Source of the DNA: Eucalyptus grandis
Lineage: Eukaryota > Streptophyta > Magnoliopsida > Myrtales > Myrtaceae
Direction of reading: 5' to 3'
NCBI RefSeq assembly: GCF_016545825.1
Contig: NC_052613.1
Coordinates: 2,480,001 to 2,544,000, forward strand
Length of the DNA stretch: 64,000 nucleotides
In this document: positions 11,601 through 25,652 of the stretch, piece by piece
Position numbering within the stretch: position 1 is the stretch's first letter
Layout: every line of letters starts with the position of its first letter
Translations under genes and position numbers: made by a program
The notes under the pieces: model-generated
Seen by the model: only the letters and a program-made list of their open reading frames with translations
The model's database searches: none
Told to the model about the DNA's origin: nothing

Positions 11601-14600
11601 ACACCTAACAGAAAACACCAACCCATTAACACAAATTCTAAAATCATAGAACTCCAATACACCTTCAGGGATTTATTACATTTAATCCAGGATGAGACAG
11701 CTATTAACATCCAGAAATATAAAGTATTCATAATCCTAACACCATCGCTACCAGGCCTGATTCATTGCTTTAGAGTTGATATTAGTTAATGAAGCTATTA
11801 GTTATCCTTATTTATAAAATAAATAAATAAAACACCACCACACCAATAATGCCTTAAAAATTCAATTAGACAAGACAAGATCGATAACATAATTGTGCTA
11901 TGTCAAACTAAATAACAGTTGCTAACAATGGAGACAGTAGGTAAGAAAGAAATGCAATATTCAAAATAACCTCCACGAATCCAGCACTTTGAGGTCTGTA
12001 TAATATATATTCAATATACTTGAGATCATCTGCAATATTATGATGCTCCACATTCTGACCACAGAGCACTATTTTAAAACTTTCAGGCATTTGCAAGTAC
12101 AAAATGGACAAATACACCTGTTGCGCCACAAAGATAAGACTTGTCAAAATAGAAAAATTGAAACTTAATCATTTCTCTGACTATAATAATACAACTTACA
12201 CGAAGAGAATAGTGGAGTCGATTAGCTATATGCTGCTCGTTCACTGATTTCAAGGCAGGAAGTGTTTCGACTTTTCTAATATCTCCACTAATACGGATGT
12301 CCTTCAATTAGAAATTCAAAAGTCAATTTTATGGAGGATAAGAAGAGAAAGAATAGCATGAGGAAGAAAAACGGATAGGAAGCTTAAAACCTGTGGATCG
12401 GCATCAAAGTCTAACTCCATTTCACCATCATCATTGAACCACAAATTATAAATGATAATTTTGGTACCATGGGATCCGATGTCATCAAACTGCCATAAGA
12501 ATGATGGAATCATTTATTCAAGACTTTGAACACAATAAGATGCCAGCAACAGTACAATGTTACTTAAGAACTACAATGAATTATGAAGAAAGAGAATGTC
12601 TCCAGCAACTTCTCTCTTAGATGGTCTATACCAATCCCAAGATAGCCAGGTCAGCAGACTGCTTGACAACTAGCAGTTAAACTTTTCCAGAATTGCACAC
12701 ATTGTCACATAGCCATGATGATTGTTCAAATCAGAAAGCTAATGAACCAGAGCAGAGCAACTTAACTGCCAAAGTATCATATAAACAAACTGCAGATGCT
12801 CATTAGTAAAATAACCAGGATTGCACTAAAAGAAGGAAAAAAAAAAATTCCTCATCCATAAACACAGCAAGCATAATCATACTCTTGATCTTCCACAAAA
12901 GCCAACAGAATTTGTCACTTTCACGTTACGCCCATGTACACTAGGCCCCCATCACAAAACTCGCAGCATGGATTTATGAGCATGCTCAATCCAACAAGTG
13001 TGACAATAAAGACTTGATAAATCAAATCCGTGAAGATGATAAAGCAATATAATCAGAAAGAGAAAATAAAATAAAAGATGCAAGACTTGTACTTGCAATA
13101 GATTTGCATATAACAGATGGAGGACTTGTCAAGAAAAATTAATTGACTACAAGAGATGGGAAGAAAAAACCGAGAAGGAACATGCTTGCTGGACAAGATC
13201 TGCCTCATTTGAGTATGGAGACCACTGCAACAATAAGGAAAGATTTGCCATGAAATGTTCTCTATCAAAGCGACGAGACATCTCTAGAGTCCCAGTGCTT
13301 CCATTTAACTCATAGTCAACCTGAAAGTAACAGGATCTAGAAGTGAATGTTAAACAAAGACGTGCTAATCAAGCATTCAGGAAAGGGGCAGTTCAGTAAT
13401 ATCAAAATCAAGAACATATAATGATGCTTGATATGACCCCCCCCTCTCCCCAAAAAAAAGAAAAGCAAAACCAAAAAAATGAAAATCTCAAAAATGCCCC
13501 AAGAACAAGACAGAGAAGCTATAAGGGAAAAAGAGTGTGCGAAAAATAAGAGAGCAATATCATCTGCATTAAAACCTACGGAAAGGAAAACTTTCACCAG
13601 GTAAGAGAAGACCAATAGAATGCAAACACATGAAACCTAGTATAAAAGGCTTTCAAAAGATAACACGCCAACACAAAAACTAGAAAAGCAAACGCTTTGA
13701 TATCTCATTAAAGGAATATCCAACCATAAATTTAAGTTGCAAGGAAGTGAGGTCCAATCTGACCTCACTCCATTTACTCGAACACCAGGAGACATGCCTG
13801 TCTCTTTACATAGACTTTAGTAGATTGCTCTACCTAATGCCAATATCAGACCACTTTCACTAGGGTAAAATCCTAAAACAACAAGTTGGCCTGCGAATGT
13901 GCATGTTCGCATTACAAACTACTCAAACGAAATCCATAACTGTGTATGTCACATTTAACCAGTCAGACAGCCAATGCGTCATCAGCATTAAATCATAGAG
14001 ATAACAACATAAAAGAGATATTGCTTTCTCAACAGTAGCTCTTCATAAAAAGAGTATGTAAAGCAACAATGGAATAAATTGAAGCATCCAAGGTTACCAT
14101 TGGAACCACAATCCTGTCCTGCCCTGTTTGCATCAAGAATGTATATGACAACAGGCCGATGCTCTGAGTCAAAACCCTGATGATGACACAAGTTAGTTAC
14201 ATAATAGTCTAACGCATAGTCTGAAATGATTATATATGTTGTTGGTGACTAGACAGAATCTTTAGGAAGACATCAATTTTTTAAGTCGAGCCTTTTTCTA
14301 AGAAAAATTCCTGAACATGATCAAACTGAACTTCATAAGGAAGGAGGGGAGCAATATTTCAAATAAGCAAAAAATTGATTAAACATCTACTCATACAAGT
14401 GCAATCATCACTAGCTTTCAGCCTTAAAGATCAAACCAGGAGAGTAAAAGAGAACATCCAGTCAAATAAGCTCCCAATCTTTCCATTCTTCTAAACTTAT
14501 TTCATCTCACATAAAATCTAATTAAAGAAGTACAAGTTTCACTGAAGCGAACAACATTATATAACATCTGCTGAAACTAGAGATCAAGCCTAAACTTCCA

Positions 14601-16195
14601 AGCGATAATGTTAGGGAAGCCAACCTATCTTCCACATGACGGCTGAAGACAATGACATCTGTACCAAGTCTCATGGTGCTGGTTTTGAAGCCATTTCCAT
14701 CTGAAAGATGAGTTTTGCGTGTGAACATAGAAAGAGCGCCAATAAAACTTGAATGTACTTACAAAGTGAGCAGAGAAGGTGTACATTGTCCGATGGCTGA
14801 TTTCTCTTTTTTATCTGAAAATCCAAAACTCATACACTGCCTCAGTGCTTCAGGGTCCATCCCACCACCATCATCTAGTTGCAATGAGTCAGATTTTAGG
14901 AAGACATGAATCTAAGTGTGTTTCCTATTTAAAAAATATAATGACAGAGACTCCAAAATAACATCCAATTAAATATGCATACTAAAGAAGTTGAAGGTGG
15001 TAAAGACCTTGTATTAGCAATGCTGGGCTACCATCCCTTGGATTTAAGGTTTTGTCTACGATAACAAATTTGGCCCCATTTTGGATCTGTCCTTACAGGA
15101 AAACAATGAATAAGAACATTATATCACATTGCTTCAAATATGTGGAACCCAGCTAGTAGACTATTAAATGTTAATTGATAAATAAGAAAATGAGATGGAA
15201 TTCACTGTTTGAGAGCTACTATTGTATCAACTTTTCGTTGATATTCCAATTGAAATGGGTATAACTATTCAAGTCTTCCTGTGGCACATCATCCTTGCTT
15301 TAAAATTTTTCTTAATGTATTTCAGAACAAGCCTACAACTATTCTAGGATAGTCAACACTTGCGGAGGAAAAGAAATATTATATTTTGGTCGATAATAGT
15401 TTCATAATCAGCAATCACCGTCAGAGGAGCACCTGAAACAAAATAGTACAATACTTAAAAAACTTTTGGCCAGAAGATCACCTCATCAACTGCATTGTCA
15501 AGCAACTCAGCTATGGCTGCAAAAGAAAAAAGCTGGTAAATCCAAACTGGAAAAAAAGGGCTTGATGTGGTTTCTGTCAAGAAATAGAATCCCTGTGATA
15601 GAAAATTCACAACCATCAAGTTCAACCTACCACCAAAGACCCACTTATGTGAAGTGGCATTTGAATGAAGGAACATAGGGTGGACATGGAGATAATTTCT
15701 TCCATCTGTTGAGTGAAAAAAGTAGTAAAAGAAAAGATAGAAATGCAGTTAATATAACAAGAATCTACAATTTACAGCGCATGTGGACAGGAGAATCAGC
15801 TAATTTCAATTTACAAGGTCAACATATTAAGTCTCAATAATCACTGGGACACTAATGTCTAGTCAGCAGCTGTGTCCAATTGAGATTGTAATGAAGTCTC
15901 AAAATACACAAGTAGGACTTAGGAGCCTAATACTTTGAATTGAGGTTTTGGCACTATGCTCATTATGGTAGCTTCCAGATTTCCAAAACTGCCGGTTAAG
16001 TGGTGGCGGACAGATGGTGGACATTGAGGAAAGGCCTGTATCGTCCAGAGCAGATTGCGCCTGATCCAACACACTGGTTCCACTTTTACCAGTACTTAAA
16101 GCATTCGAGCTTCTCTCTTCTCCAGATTCTTGTTTTTCAAGAAGTGATTTGGGCATCTGAAGCTGGACTTTTCGAAATACTCCACGAGGCACCAT
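8681..16195 (-). CDS. MORC6: MORC6-like GHKL ATPase, complete 19-exon gene
   Basis: Exons in transcript order: 15934-16195, 15631-15705, 15482-15516, 15008-15086, 14785-14874, 14625-14700, 14098-14176, 13186-13320, 12391-12489, 12200-12301, 11971-12117, 11247-11339, 10878-10932, 10682-10793, 9689-9873, 9505-9632, 9354-9433, 8892-8934, 8681-8800. All phases agree, giving 664 residues, about the length of Arabidopsis MORC6. Visible parts are the GHKL ATPase (ELLDNAVDE near 116, DDGGGMDP near 151, GNGFKTSTMRLG near 182), the S5-like transducer (GTKIIIYNLW, LSILYLQMPESFK, GFLKEAP, NKQDFERT), a basic linker (MKRKAVK) and a C-terminal coiled coil (about 590-655: HKKLLAKCVEYEKSEKEL, then SELGEAQREYSRLL). 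The family acts in the nucleus in silencing and chromatin compaction. The intron after exon 8 seems to use a GC donor. Exon 16 has two acceptors 3 bases apart. Confidence 0.93.
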
Positions 16196-17420
16196 GCTCA
16201 AAGCCACCGCAATGTCTAGTCTCAAGCTGTCATATACACCTTCACAATTTCAGCTTTATGCAAGTCCAAGCAATGTGCAATGCCTGTAATTAGCACTGCA
16301 TAACAAGTTAAAGAAAGCCAATAAACAAATTGCTCAGAGAAACATGAAGACAGTATGAAGTTCAAATTTAGTATATGAACCAGGGTTCAAAGGGATGCCT
16401 GGCAAATCTTTTCATTCGGCAACCAGTAGAATCCAACTCTTTTGGTTACTAAATGAACCAGAGTCCGTTCATACAAAGGGGCAGACTACATTGGTTATGA
16501 CATGTTTCCAGTTAAATTGACTACCGGCTATCTATATAACGTTCACATCTCCGGTTTGCAGGCAAACCCGAACTTGAATGCGCTCATAAGCTCTCTTCAG
16601 AATTTCCTCACACATCATAAACAGAACACAATACGACGTTTTCCATAGTTCTTGAATGTTAAAGCGCGGCCAACATAAGACCACTCGAGTCTTAAACTAC
16701 CGAACTCTCATTCCGGACAACCCCCCAAAAAAACCCAAAAAAAAAAAAAAAAAAAAACAAGAATTCGACGGAACAATCACGGTACATCGGACACGCCTCC
16801 GGCACGTAGCCGAAGCCGAACGTCACTTCGAAGCGAAGACGAAAAATGGCGGGTTCTAGGAAGCGTCAAGAACGTCCGAACAGCGCAAGCAATCACGCGA
16901 AGCACATTCCCGACGCATGAGCGTTAAACAATGAGGCAACAACAGACGGGCGACCCAACGTGCGTACAAACACGCGACGCGGAAGCGGGCACAACAAAAC
17001 GTAAGACAGCGAAGGGTCGTCACCTCCTCCGACGCGAGAAAAAAAGCCCCACCACGGGGCACGACGCGTGAGCTGGCGACGCCTCGACGAGCTCCGGGGA
17101 CCCGGAATCCTCGCCGGCCGCCCCCCGCGTGCGCGCTTTCTAGCTCGCTCCCTCGCCGGAACCCTCGCGCGTTCCGGGGGGAGGAGTCCCGGGTTTCCGA
17201 CGGCCGGAGCGAGGGTCGCGGCGAGAGGGTCGGGAGGAGGCGGAAGGCGGCGGCGAGGCGGCGGCGGGGGAGGTAGGAGCTGCCTCCGGCGCACAGCGTG
17301 GCAGGCCTGCGTGCGTGCTTACTATCTATGTGATCGTCTGCTGCGACATGCAAGGTGGGGACATCGGACGGTGGTTTTATGTACTGTTTGGTTGTCACTG
17401 TTCTTGGTTTTCGCTTTTAT
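16196..17420 (-). promoter_or_regulatory. GC-rich 5' leader and promoter region of MORC6
   Basis: Bases 16850-17300 are very GC-rich, with CGG/CCG runs, and lie upstream of the MORC6 ATG. Open frames in both directions are long but low in complexity (Arg, Pro and Gly) and match no protein family, so I treat them as by-products of base composition. An A-rich tract lies at 16737-16757. A start upstream of 16195 is not supported, because the preceding in-frame codons run only to a TTG and then a stop. Confidence 0.45.
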
Positions 17421-19156
17421 TAAAATATGTGAACTTTGCCTTCTTACGCTTTAAGTGAAAGTTTGGTATGAAAACTCCCCCCCCCTTTTTATATTGCGAA
17501 AAATAAATAATTCAAAACATATTTTCTCAAAATAATCACTTCATTAAAAAATATTTGGACATGATTTATTGATGATAATTAAAATATTCTTAACTGACTA
17601 ATTATTTCAAGTAATACAAGTAATCTTTTTAAGAAATTATTGTTTAAATTATTTATTTTTTTTTACTAAACTAGTTCATAAATTTTGACAAACAGAGTTT
17701 TAATTTTTGTACAAAGTCTAAGTTTTTAAGGTGTCTCCATAATTTTAAGTTGGGATGAAATCACTACCCTCAAACGCATTTTGGATTTGGGGATAATTAC
17801 TAAACTAGTTCATAAATTTTGTCCAAATATACAATGTTATATATGAAGTTTTAATTAGTTTGATATAATCTCAAAAATTTAGTCTAATATATATGTCATT
17901 TCCAAAACTTTAATTTGTTCAATATGATTTCTAAATTTTTAGTACATATTTAACTTAGTCTCTACACTTTGAAAGTGCTTATATGATATTGTATATGGAG
18001 CGAAAATTGTTTTCCTTAGAGTTTTTATCCACCGAACTCTTTTTTATAATTTGACGTAGCTAATCTTTTGTCGGTTGCATATCGGCGAAAAAGTCACTCC
18101 GTCCGACAGCTGGGGGTCTTTCTATGGATACAGGTGTCATGTGCAGCAACTTCCCACATAATGTCACGTAGATCGGAAACCCCCCACAAAGTTGAATGAA
18201 GGTTCCTCTTTTTAACAAATTATTTAGTGTAAAAAACGGGCGCATATACTTGCAAAGTACAGTGGCTCACCGGATAAAATTCTCGACTCGATTTTCTAGA
18301 GCCGGATTTGCATTCAGAATGTCCGACCGGACCAGACGCTGTCAAGTCCAGATCCGACGTCGCCGGTCTTGGGTGACCGAGATCCGATGCCGATCAAGGC
18401 CGAGGGCGCCATTCTCAGCGGTCCTGATGGGCACAGCCCGAGAGAACGGAGAGGGACAGAGACGTCTACTTGTAAGGTACGCGGCGCATTACGATGGTCG
18501 ATGGCGCGAGGATGCGACAGCGAGGTACGATGGCTCAAGAGATGCAAGGTGACGCAGACGAGGGCGCGTGAATCAGTGCTGGCTGGTTGCCAGCTGTGGT
18601 TGCAAATGGGGGAGAGAGATTGGGGGAAATTAGAATTTAGGGGTGCCTTCTGCAAAAAGAATATGTGCGGTTGAGCACGTGTTTTGTACGATAGGACACG
18701 GCACGAAACCCCTCGGCATCACGATTTTCTGATTATAGATGGCGTTCCGTTCCTGATTTCCTGAAGAAAGAAAACTTTTACATATTAGGGAAACCCTTCG
18801 TCCCTAAGCATGCCCCATTACCGTCAGAAAAGTGCCACTTTTTGGGTTCTCTCTTCTGTGAAAGGGATTTCACAACTGAGACGGCAAATTACGCAAGCCG
18901 TAGCTCTCGTGCCGGTTGTAGGCTGGTTCTAGTCCTACCTCTTTCCTATACTTGCGCCCCCGATGGGTGCGGCTAATTACAACAGACGCTCAGACTCGTG
19001 ACCCCGTGCAGGTCCACAGGACCGGGGACGCTGCCGAATAAATGGGGAAGTCGACGTTGCGCGTGGGGCCGGAACAGAAGAACCAACCTCTTGAGCTCTA
19101 TTGGTACAAGGTTTTTCTCCTCTACTGCTTCCTGAGGGGTTTGTCAAAGGAGCATT
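17421..19156. other. Spacer between MORC6 and PP2A B55, with 3' UTR at its right end
   Basis: AT-rich to about 18060, including a repeated phrase of about 25 bases (ACTAAACTAGTTCATAAATT at 17676 and 17801). Then a moderately GC-rich segment runs to about 18650, with frames I do not recognise. The last few hundred bases before 19157 probably include the PP2A B55 3' UTR. Confidence 0.4.
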
Positions 19157-22100
19157 TCATGCATGGTACATGAACAGGCTGCTGCCAGCGGCGCAAGCAA
19201 TCAGATTGTCAGTTGGATGCCATGCTAAACGCAGCAACTTCTGCTTCAAGTCGCAAGGAGTATCATTGGCAACTGAGCTCGAATTTTCGTGCGCTGCAAA
19301 AATAATATATAGAGACAGATTGAGACGACAAGGGGATAGAGAGCCTTAAGAGTATTTGACATGTCTGAAGAATTAAGAATTTACAAAGTCCAGAGTCGGA
19401 CCTAGCCGGTAAAATCCACGCGCCAAGCTGGCTATTGACGACCTCCTCGCCCTTCTAGCGGCAGGCAGAGACGCCCTGTCAGTAAGATTGGAAATTTACA
19501 AGTAGCAGATGCTAATTTAGAGACTCAAACTCAGATGTGCACAAAATCTGTCTCAAGGGCGATGAACTGGCATTTGCCAAGTTTCAAATCTGCTTTTCCC
19601 TAATTCAGCATCGTCTTCTGCTGTCACTATCCTTAGAAGATATTAGAGAGTAGACCTCATTTAACAGCCATGTTTGGGAATATATGGAATGTGAGTTGGT
19701 GAGGGAAAAACCAAACTTTGAATTTTCCCTCTCATTTCTCTCTCCCAGAAATTTCAAAACCCCCCTTTCCACAACCCACCCCAGACTTTCACCTCCCAAA
19801 CGTTAAGGCATATCTTAATCAGGCCATTATCGGAATGACAACACTAGCCCATTAAGAGATGTGACGGTAAAGGACCGTCGGCCAGTGCATGTGAGAAATA
19901 TTCAAGATCTCTTGGTTGGCCATCCATAAAATCTACCGTTGCTAACAATGTTTGACAAAAATCAACCAGAATAGTTAACCCCAGGATAAAGCCTCGTTTA
20001 GTGAAGAATAACTCTAGCAGGGTCTTACAGTTGCAGGGGAGTAGATAATTTTCTAATTCTAATAACTACACAGATATGATATAATAATGAGGGGAAACAA
20101 CAAACCACCAACCTGCTCGGATTTTTACGAGAACCAACCGTGACCCCTTCTGCACTCCCAAAACCACGAGAAAAAATGCGTAGAAGATAGCTGGAAATTT
20201 AAGATTATGTATCGTCAAATTAAAGCGGAAGAAAAAACCTATGGCTGCAAATTAATATCTACGGGACTGCAAATGCAACTGCTTAGTAACAGGGCAAACC
20301 TATATGAACCAGTAGCAAAATGAAGTCCATCTCCACTTAGGCAGCAGTCAAATTTATCGAATATGGAGTCATTGTCATACAAATCAGACAGCTGTTGAAA
20401 ATATATTCAATGGTTAGCAATCTTACCCTAATGTAGAAATGACACAAGAATTAAAACTAGACTTTTGATCCACGGTATCTACAAAGAGGTCTCCTCATAT
20501 ATATAGATAAGGAGGTCGATCACGTTGGAAATTTTAACCATTTAAGTGGAAAGGCACGGAAAAGCAGCAACGATAGAAGATGAAAACTTATAACATAAAG
20601 ATTGATACCGGAACGTATGATAGCAACTTAAGGCAAGAATTCTTAATCGACTCAATAGCCAGCCTGTACCTTCTGTTAAGATAAATAAGCCCCTACTTCC
20701 AGAGATGACATAGTCAATAATACTTAGATCATATATGATATTAATGTCTTCTAAATGGAAAGTATGAGACTGGCGTTGAAACAGACAAGTATTGTTCAAA
20801 TTTAGCGGTTGGAAAGATGCAGGGAAAATAACCATGCTGTGCCAGAGTTGCTGCCGATAGAGAACATAGATTTTTAGAGATAACTGAGCTGGACCGACTG
20901 TTACTAAGAGAGCTTCAGCTTGCACATATATTACGATTGTAGTACAGCATCAACCATGTGATATGCCTCAAATGATCTATTCACTCATGCTGAACTTATT
21001 GTCCACATTATTAGCAAGGCCATAGTATCAAATTTGACTAGAGCACGATTTCTTCGAAATCAAAATATGTAAAAGTGCATATGGGTACAATTGAAGATCT
21101 TTATGACTTTAACTAAGCAAGCTACAAATGAAAATAAAAAGGAAAATTACTCTCCTTACTCTGTTACTGATAAGTGATAACAATAATGGACTGATGAAAT
21201 ATCCTCTTTCTATTGAAATTCACTTGTCGTAAACTAAAGGAATGAAAACATAACAACTGATACATATAAAGGTAGCTACCAAACATATGGTGATGAAATA
21301 AATCTTACTAGATTGACCATCATGCGATATGTGCTTACCCTTGGGCAAAGATGATCATGAACTTTGAATGTTGCAACTGGTTTAGAACCCATATGCAGAT
21401 CCCAAAGCTATTTGAACATGTTCAGAAAGCAATAGAGAGAGGAAACCAATACTCAAATCAATAACATTTCAAAATTAAAATACCACAGAAGAAAAGCAAG
21501 ATAGTGACACAAACAGAAAATGGCCTCAGCCGTGAGGTTTCAGCAGTCAATGTTCCTAAATAGATTCATCTTTTCTTCAAATACAGCATAATGAATAAGT
21601 TAAATACTCAAGGAAATTATCTTTCTTTCACTGAATTTCAATAGATGCTTATGACCCTGTTTTAAGTTCTAACACTGCCCAACATTTCCACCACTATGTC
21701 AAGGAAAACTGGAAAGTTATTATCTGATGATTTTCTGAGAAAACAGTCAATGGATCGTGTTCGTACTGCAAGCCAAGAAAGTATTCTTTTCTTAACTCTA
21801 ACCCTACTTTTTAGCATTCCCTCAATGGACATTTTGCTTCTACACCGTGCACTACTTGCGATAATAAAGCGTGAAAACCATATAAAAAGCCTTTTGTTCT
21901 GCTTTAAAGAGATCAAATAACAATGATGGATAAGATAGAATCATTCAATAATCTATAGAGACCTTGTATTGCCAGCAACACTTCAACTGAGGGGAGAAAG
22001 ATATTTAAGAGAAGCGCCATTTACTGAGATAATGAATTATCTAAATCCCCAAACATTTATTGAGATAAGAATTATTTAAATCCCAAAAGGACAAAGATAT

Positions 22101-25100
22101 AATTGACTAAGACAGACTTGATTATTTTATTTCTCTCTTATCATTGAATAGAGGAACAGAAACCAACCCTGCAGTGTCCCATCTCCTTGTGCGTGTGCTT
22201 GCGTTGATTCTTTTTTCTTATCTTCATTTTTTAGCTGTTCAGGGATGTTGCCAATTCTTGAACAAAATAAACCATGAAAATTAGCTTACCTTTAAGTTTA
22301 AGTAATCACGACTCATAAGGTATCGGCCATCAGCTGCAAATTTTATGTCGGAGATTGATGCAATGATCTCTGAGAAAAATGATTTAGAACCATGCTGTTC
22401 TCCATCCTGTAAGCTGTATATCTAAGGTTTTGATGCCAGGTATCGGAACAAGAACGCGTGCAGGTGACAAGAAAACTTATGATATAAATGCACAATGGAC
22501 CTTAAAAATCAAACAACATAGTTGGCCGACACTCACATCCTCGCACTATGATCGCATAAGGCTGATTGCCGCATATCAACTAGACGGATAAAACCTCTTG
22601 AACTGCTGTAAGCAAGCAGATTACAGTGAACCGGATGGAACTGAGCTGAAGTTATGACCTCTGCACAGAAGATGGAAGCGCTTACAAAATAACGAAAAAA
22701 AAGAAAGTGGGGGCAGCATCACAGTACATTAAGGGTGATTGCTAAGTCAAGCATTCAGTTAGCTACTGGCAGAAGTAAAGAATTGTCGGTGAGCAAAGCA
22801 CTGAAATTACCAGTCAAATCCTCCATATTTGTTGGTTTGATGTCAATTATATTGAAACATTGACCACTGATCTCCATGTTCCACAAATTAATTCTAAGGT
22901 CATCGGCAGAAACAAAGGTCTCACCATCACTACAGAGAGATTATAAAACAAGAAACTGTTAAGTGTCATTTTTATTGCTTGCCTTCCACAATTCTAACAA
23001 GAAAAGCAAGTTTTAAGGAAATTTTAAGCAACCCAACCTTCACCTTCCCCTATAGAATGCCCTAGTAATAAACTGGTGTGAAATGACTAGAGATGCACCC
23101 GCTTAGGGACTTGTCATGTGTTGAAAAAGCACTAGACACCTATCATTAGGCACAGAGGATATTTTTTCATTGCTAAATCCTTTAAGAAACAGCCAGTTGG
23201 AAAGCCATGCTATTCTAGTGCAACTAGATATTATGCAGCAAGTTCTAACATAACCTAAAATAGTTATTCAACTGACTAAACAAAATAACCATCATTACCT
23301 GTTATTCGAAACTGAGTTTATGTTGAAATCATGAGCATGCGCATAAATCTTTCGACATCGTGCAAGGGCATCATCACTATTATCAGCAATCTAGTTTCGC
23401 ATCAACAAATATTATTATCCTGTCACTTAAAGAATAAGGTTGGGAAAGGCACTAAATCTACACTGGTACCTACCCCTGGAAGTTCGTGCAAAGGCAACTC
23501 TTGCTGAGCTATTTTCTCTGTCCCCTCCGCATGATAGCCATCATCACAATTAATATTCTCTTGATCACTTAAGTAACTTCTTTCTGCCAGTAGTGCATTC
23601 TCTGGAGAAATATAAGGATTGAGATCCTTGTCTCTCACTTTCTTCATCCTACGCTCCTTTACCTGGCTTAAAAAATAACAAAACAGAACAAATTGGACAG
23701 CTAAAAGCACATCTAAGCTCGAGTAGGAGAACAATCAAATGAAACTGCAAAAGGGGGTAAGAAAAGGTAGTCAAGAAGGCCTAAAAAATTACCCTCATTC
23801 AACAATCATAGATGCGAATGAAGATTGATAGGTAATAGTCAACAAATTGGAATTCATTTATCAACAGATTTTTTTCTTCCATTTGAACTCATTGTACCCA
23901 CAGCAACAAATATCAAGCATCTGTCTAGCCACTGCCTATTTTCTCACATCTTTCCTTATTTATATACTATAATTTGACAAAGACGCTCATGGAGTTACAG
24001 TACATTTACCCTCAACATTCTCTTCAAACATATAGATGAAACACTTGATCTTTGAAAAAATCATAACAATATAAGGAGAGGAAAAGCATCTGATATTCAC
24101 TGCTGTGTTCCAAAAACCTTTTGCAGAAGAATTGAAAGAATGATTCTCTGTTCATCTGATAAATTATGAAACATCCAAACTATAAATGTTATCACAATAT
24201 AGAAATATGCCCAGAGGGATTCTACTCTTCTTTTGAAGCAAATTTTCCCACTAACCACGAGCAGTTCTTCACCTTAGCAAATAATCAACACAACATGTTT
24301 GGTTTTGGAGAGAAGAGAAGGGATCTGAGCAGTTTATCCATAGATAATCCAGTTTGGTTTCTTTTAGTGAAGGGAAAAGAAAGGATCTGGAGTTTTCCTT
24401 CCACCATAAATCATTCTTAGTAAGTTCTGAAGTCCTCCAAAAAATGAGATTATAAATCATTTCCCTTTTCTCCTAATCAACCCTACCAAACACGATGCAT
24501 GAGTTGATCTATTTCTTTTCTTTACTTCTCCCTAGAGATAACTAAATCATTTCCCCACTTTTGAATTCATCCCATGCAAACATAGTAAATGAATGAGTAC
24601 ATACTCTGAGCATTAGATTTGACTGTCATGTGAATTTCAAGATTCTAAGAACATGTCTCGAAAATTTGAAGACTGGAACATGGAAGGCCTTGCTGACCAG
24701 ACATAACCATACCTTCCAGAGTTTGATTGTCCTGTCATTGGTCGAAAGCATGAAAAGCGATCCATTGGGCATTGGACACCATTTAACTTTATTGATTTTC
24801 TCTTCAATTTCCAAACTCTTCAAGTAATCAAACTAGAGAAGAAAAAAATATAACTACAATAATCTTTAAATATGGCACAATCAAGAATTAGCATACGCTC
24901 AAGAACAAAGTGTCAGCCCCACCTCGGGTTCGTGACTCTGAAATTCAGTCATATACCGATACTCGGGATGCCATGCCAAGTCAGAATCCGACCGCTCCAA
25001 CTGACTCCGAAAACGGTGCTGATTCAAAGCACAAGCAATCGATTTTAACCAAGAATTTCCAAAAAGGTCAGAAAGATGGCGAAAATTCCAAAGAGAGGAC

Positions 25101-25601
25101 GCGTCGCTCACATCTTTGCCGCCGTCCTTTCTCTTGAAGATGACGACACGGCCGCCGCGGTCGCCGACGGCGAGGTGATCCCCCGTCTTATCGAACTCGA
25201 TCGCAGATACGACGTCATCTGAAAAGAACGCCACGCGCCGACAGCATAAGAAAAATCTCATCGCATCGCATCGCATCGCCGGTGATACGAATCACGAAAA
25301 GCACGAGTCAGAGCGTTTCGATTCCAGAAAAACTTCCGAATCCCCGACGCAGCCGCCGCTACCGCGACCGGCTTACTCGCGCGAGCTACGGAACAAGCAA
25401 AACCACACGCGATCGCTCTCCGAGACGGAGCGTCATCCTCGGACGGCGCTCGCCCGAGCGTCGAGAAGGAGAAACGACCTACTGAGCAAGCAAAGCGGGC
25501 TCACCGTCGCGAGCTTCCTCTCCGGGAGACGGCTCGCCGAGGACCTGAGAGAGCTTCCACTCGAGAGGCGGCGCGCCGGAGCCGACGGCGGTCGGCGTCA
25601 T
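19157..25601 (-). CDS. PP2AB: PP2A 55-kDa regulatory subunit B (B55/PR55)
   Basis: Exons in transcript order: 25505-25601, 25112-25218, 24923-25018, 24713-24832, 23474-23662, 23299-23390, 22811-22929, 22537-22660, 22290-22413, 21339-21407, 20300-20391, 20113-20190, 19402-19475, 19157-19293. They join in phase to 505 residues, normal for plant B55. Diagnostic segments: [130 protein letters not shown] and the end SLFMYHA. The protein is a seven-bladed WD40 propeller that joins the A scaffold and C catalytic subunits and sets substrate choice. The exon 12-13 segment diverges from the usual sequence, which weakens those two boundaries. Intron 2 is only 93 bases and stop-free. Confidence 0.94.
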
Positions 25602-25616
25602 GATCGCTCGCGCGCA

Positions 25617-25620
25617 GGGA

Positions 25621-25650
<30 letters not shown>
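25617..25650. repeat. CGA/GAC trinucleotide repeat in the PP2A B55 leader
   Basis: About nine GAC units lie just upstream of the PP2A B55 ATG, in its 5' leader. A shortened, interrupted version survives in the pseudogene copy at about 37118-37150. This is a likely length-variable microsatellite. Confidence 0.75.

Positions 25651-25652
<2 letters not shown>

Noticed and set aside
16856..17454. Long Arg/Pro/Gly-rich frames on both strands upstream of MORC6
   Set aside because: Explained by extreme GC content. They have no domain, no splice link to exon 1, and the left MORC copy does not conserve the sequence.
25019..25111. The 31 codons between PP2A exons 2 and 3 as ordinary coding sequence
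   Set aside because: They have good splice signals at both edges, and removal restores the usual B55 sequence. Kept only as a possible retained intron.
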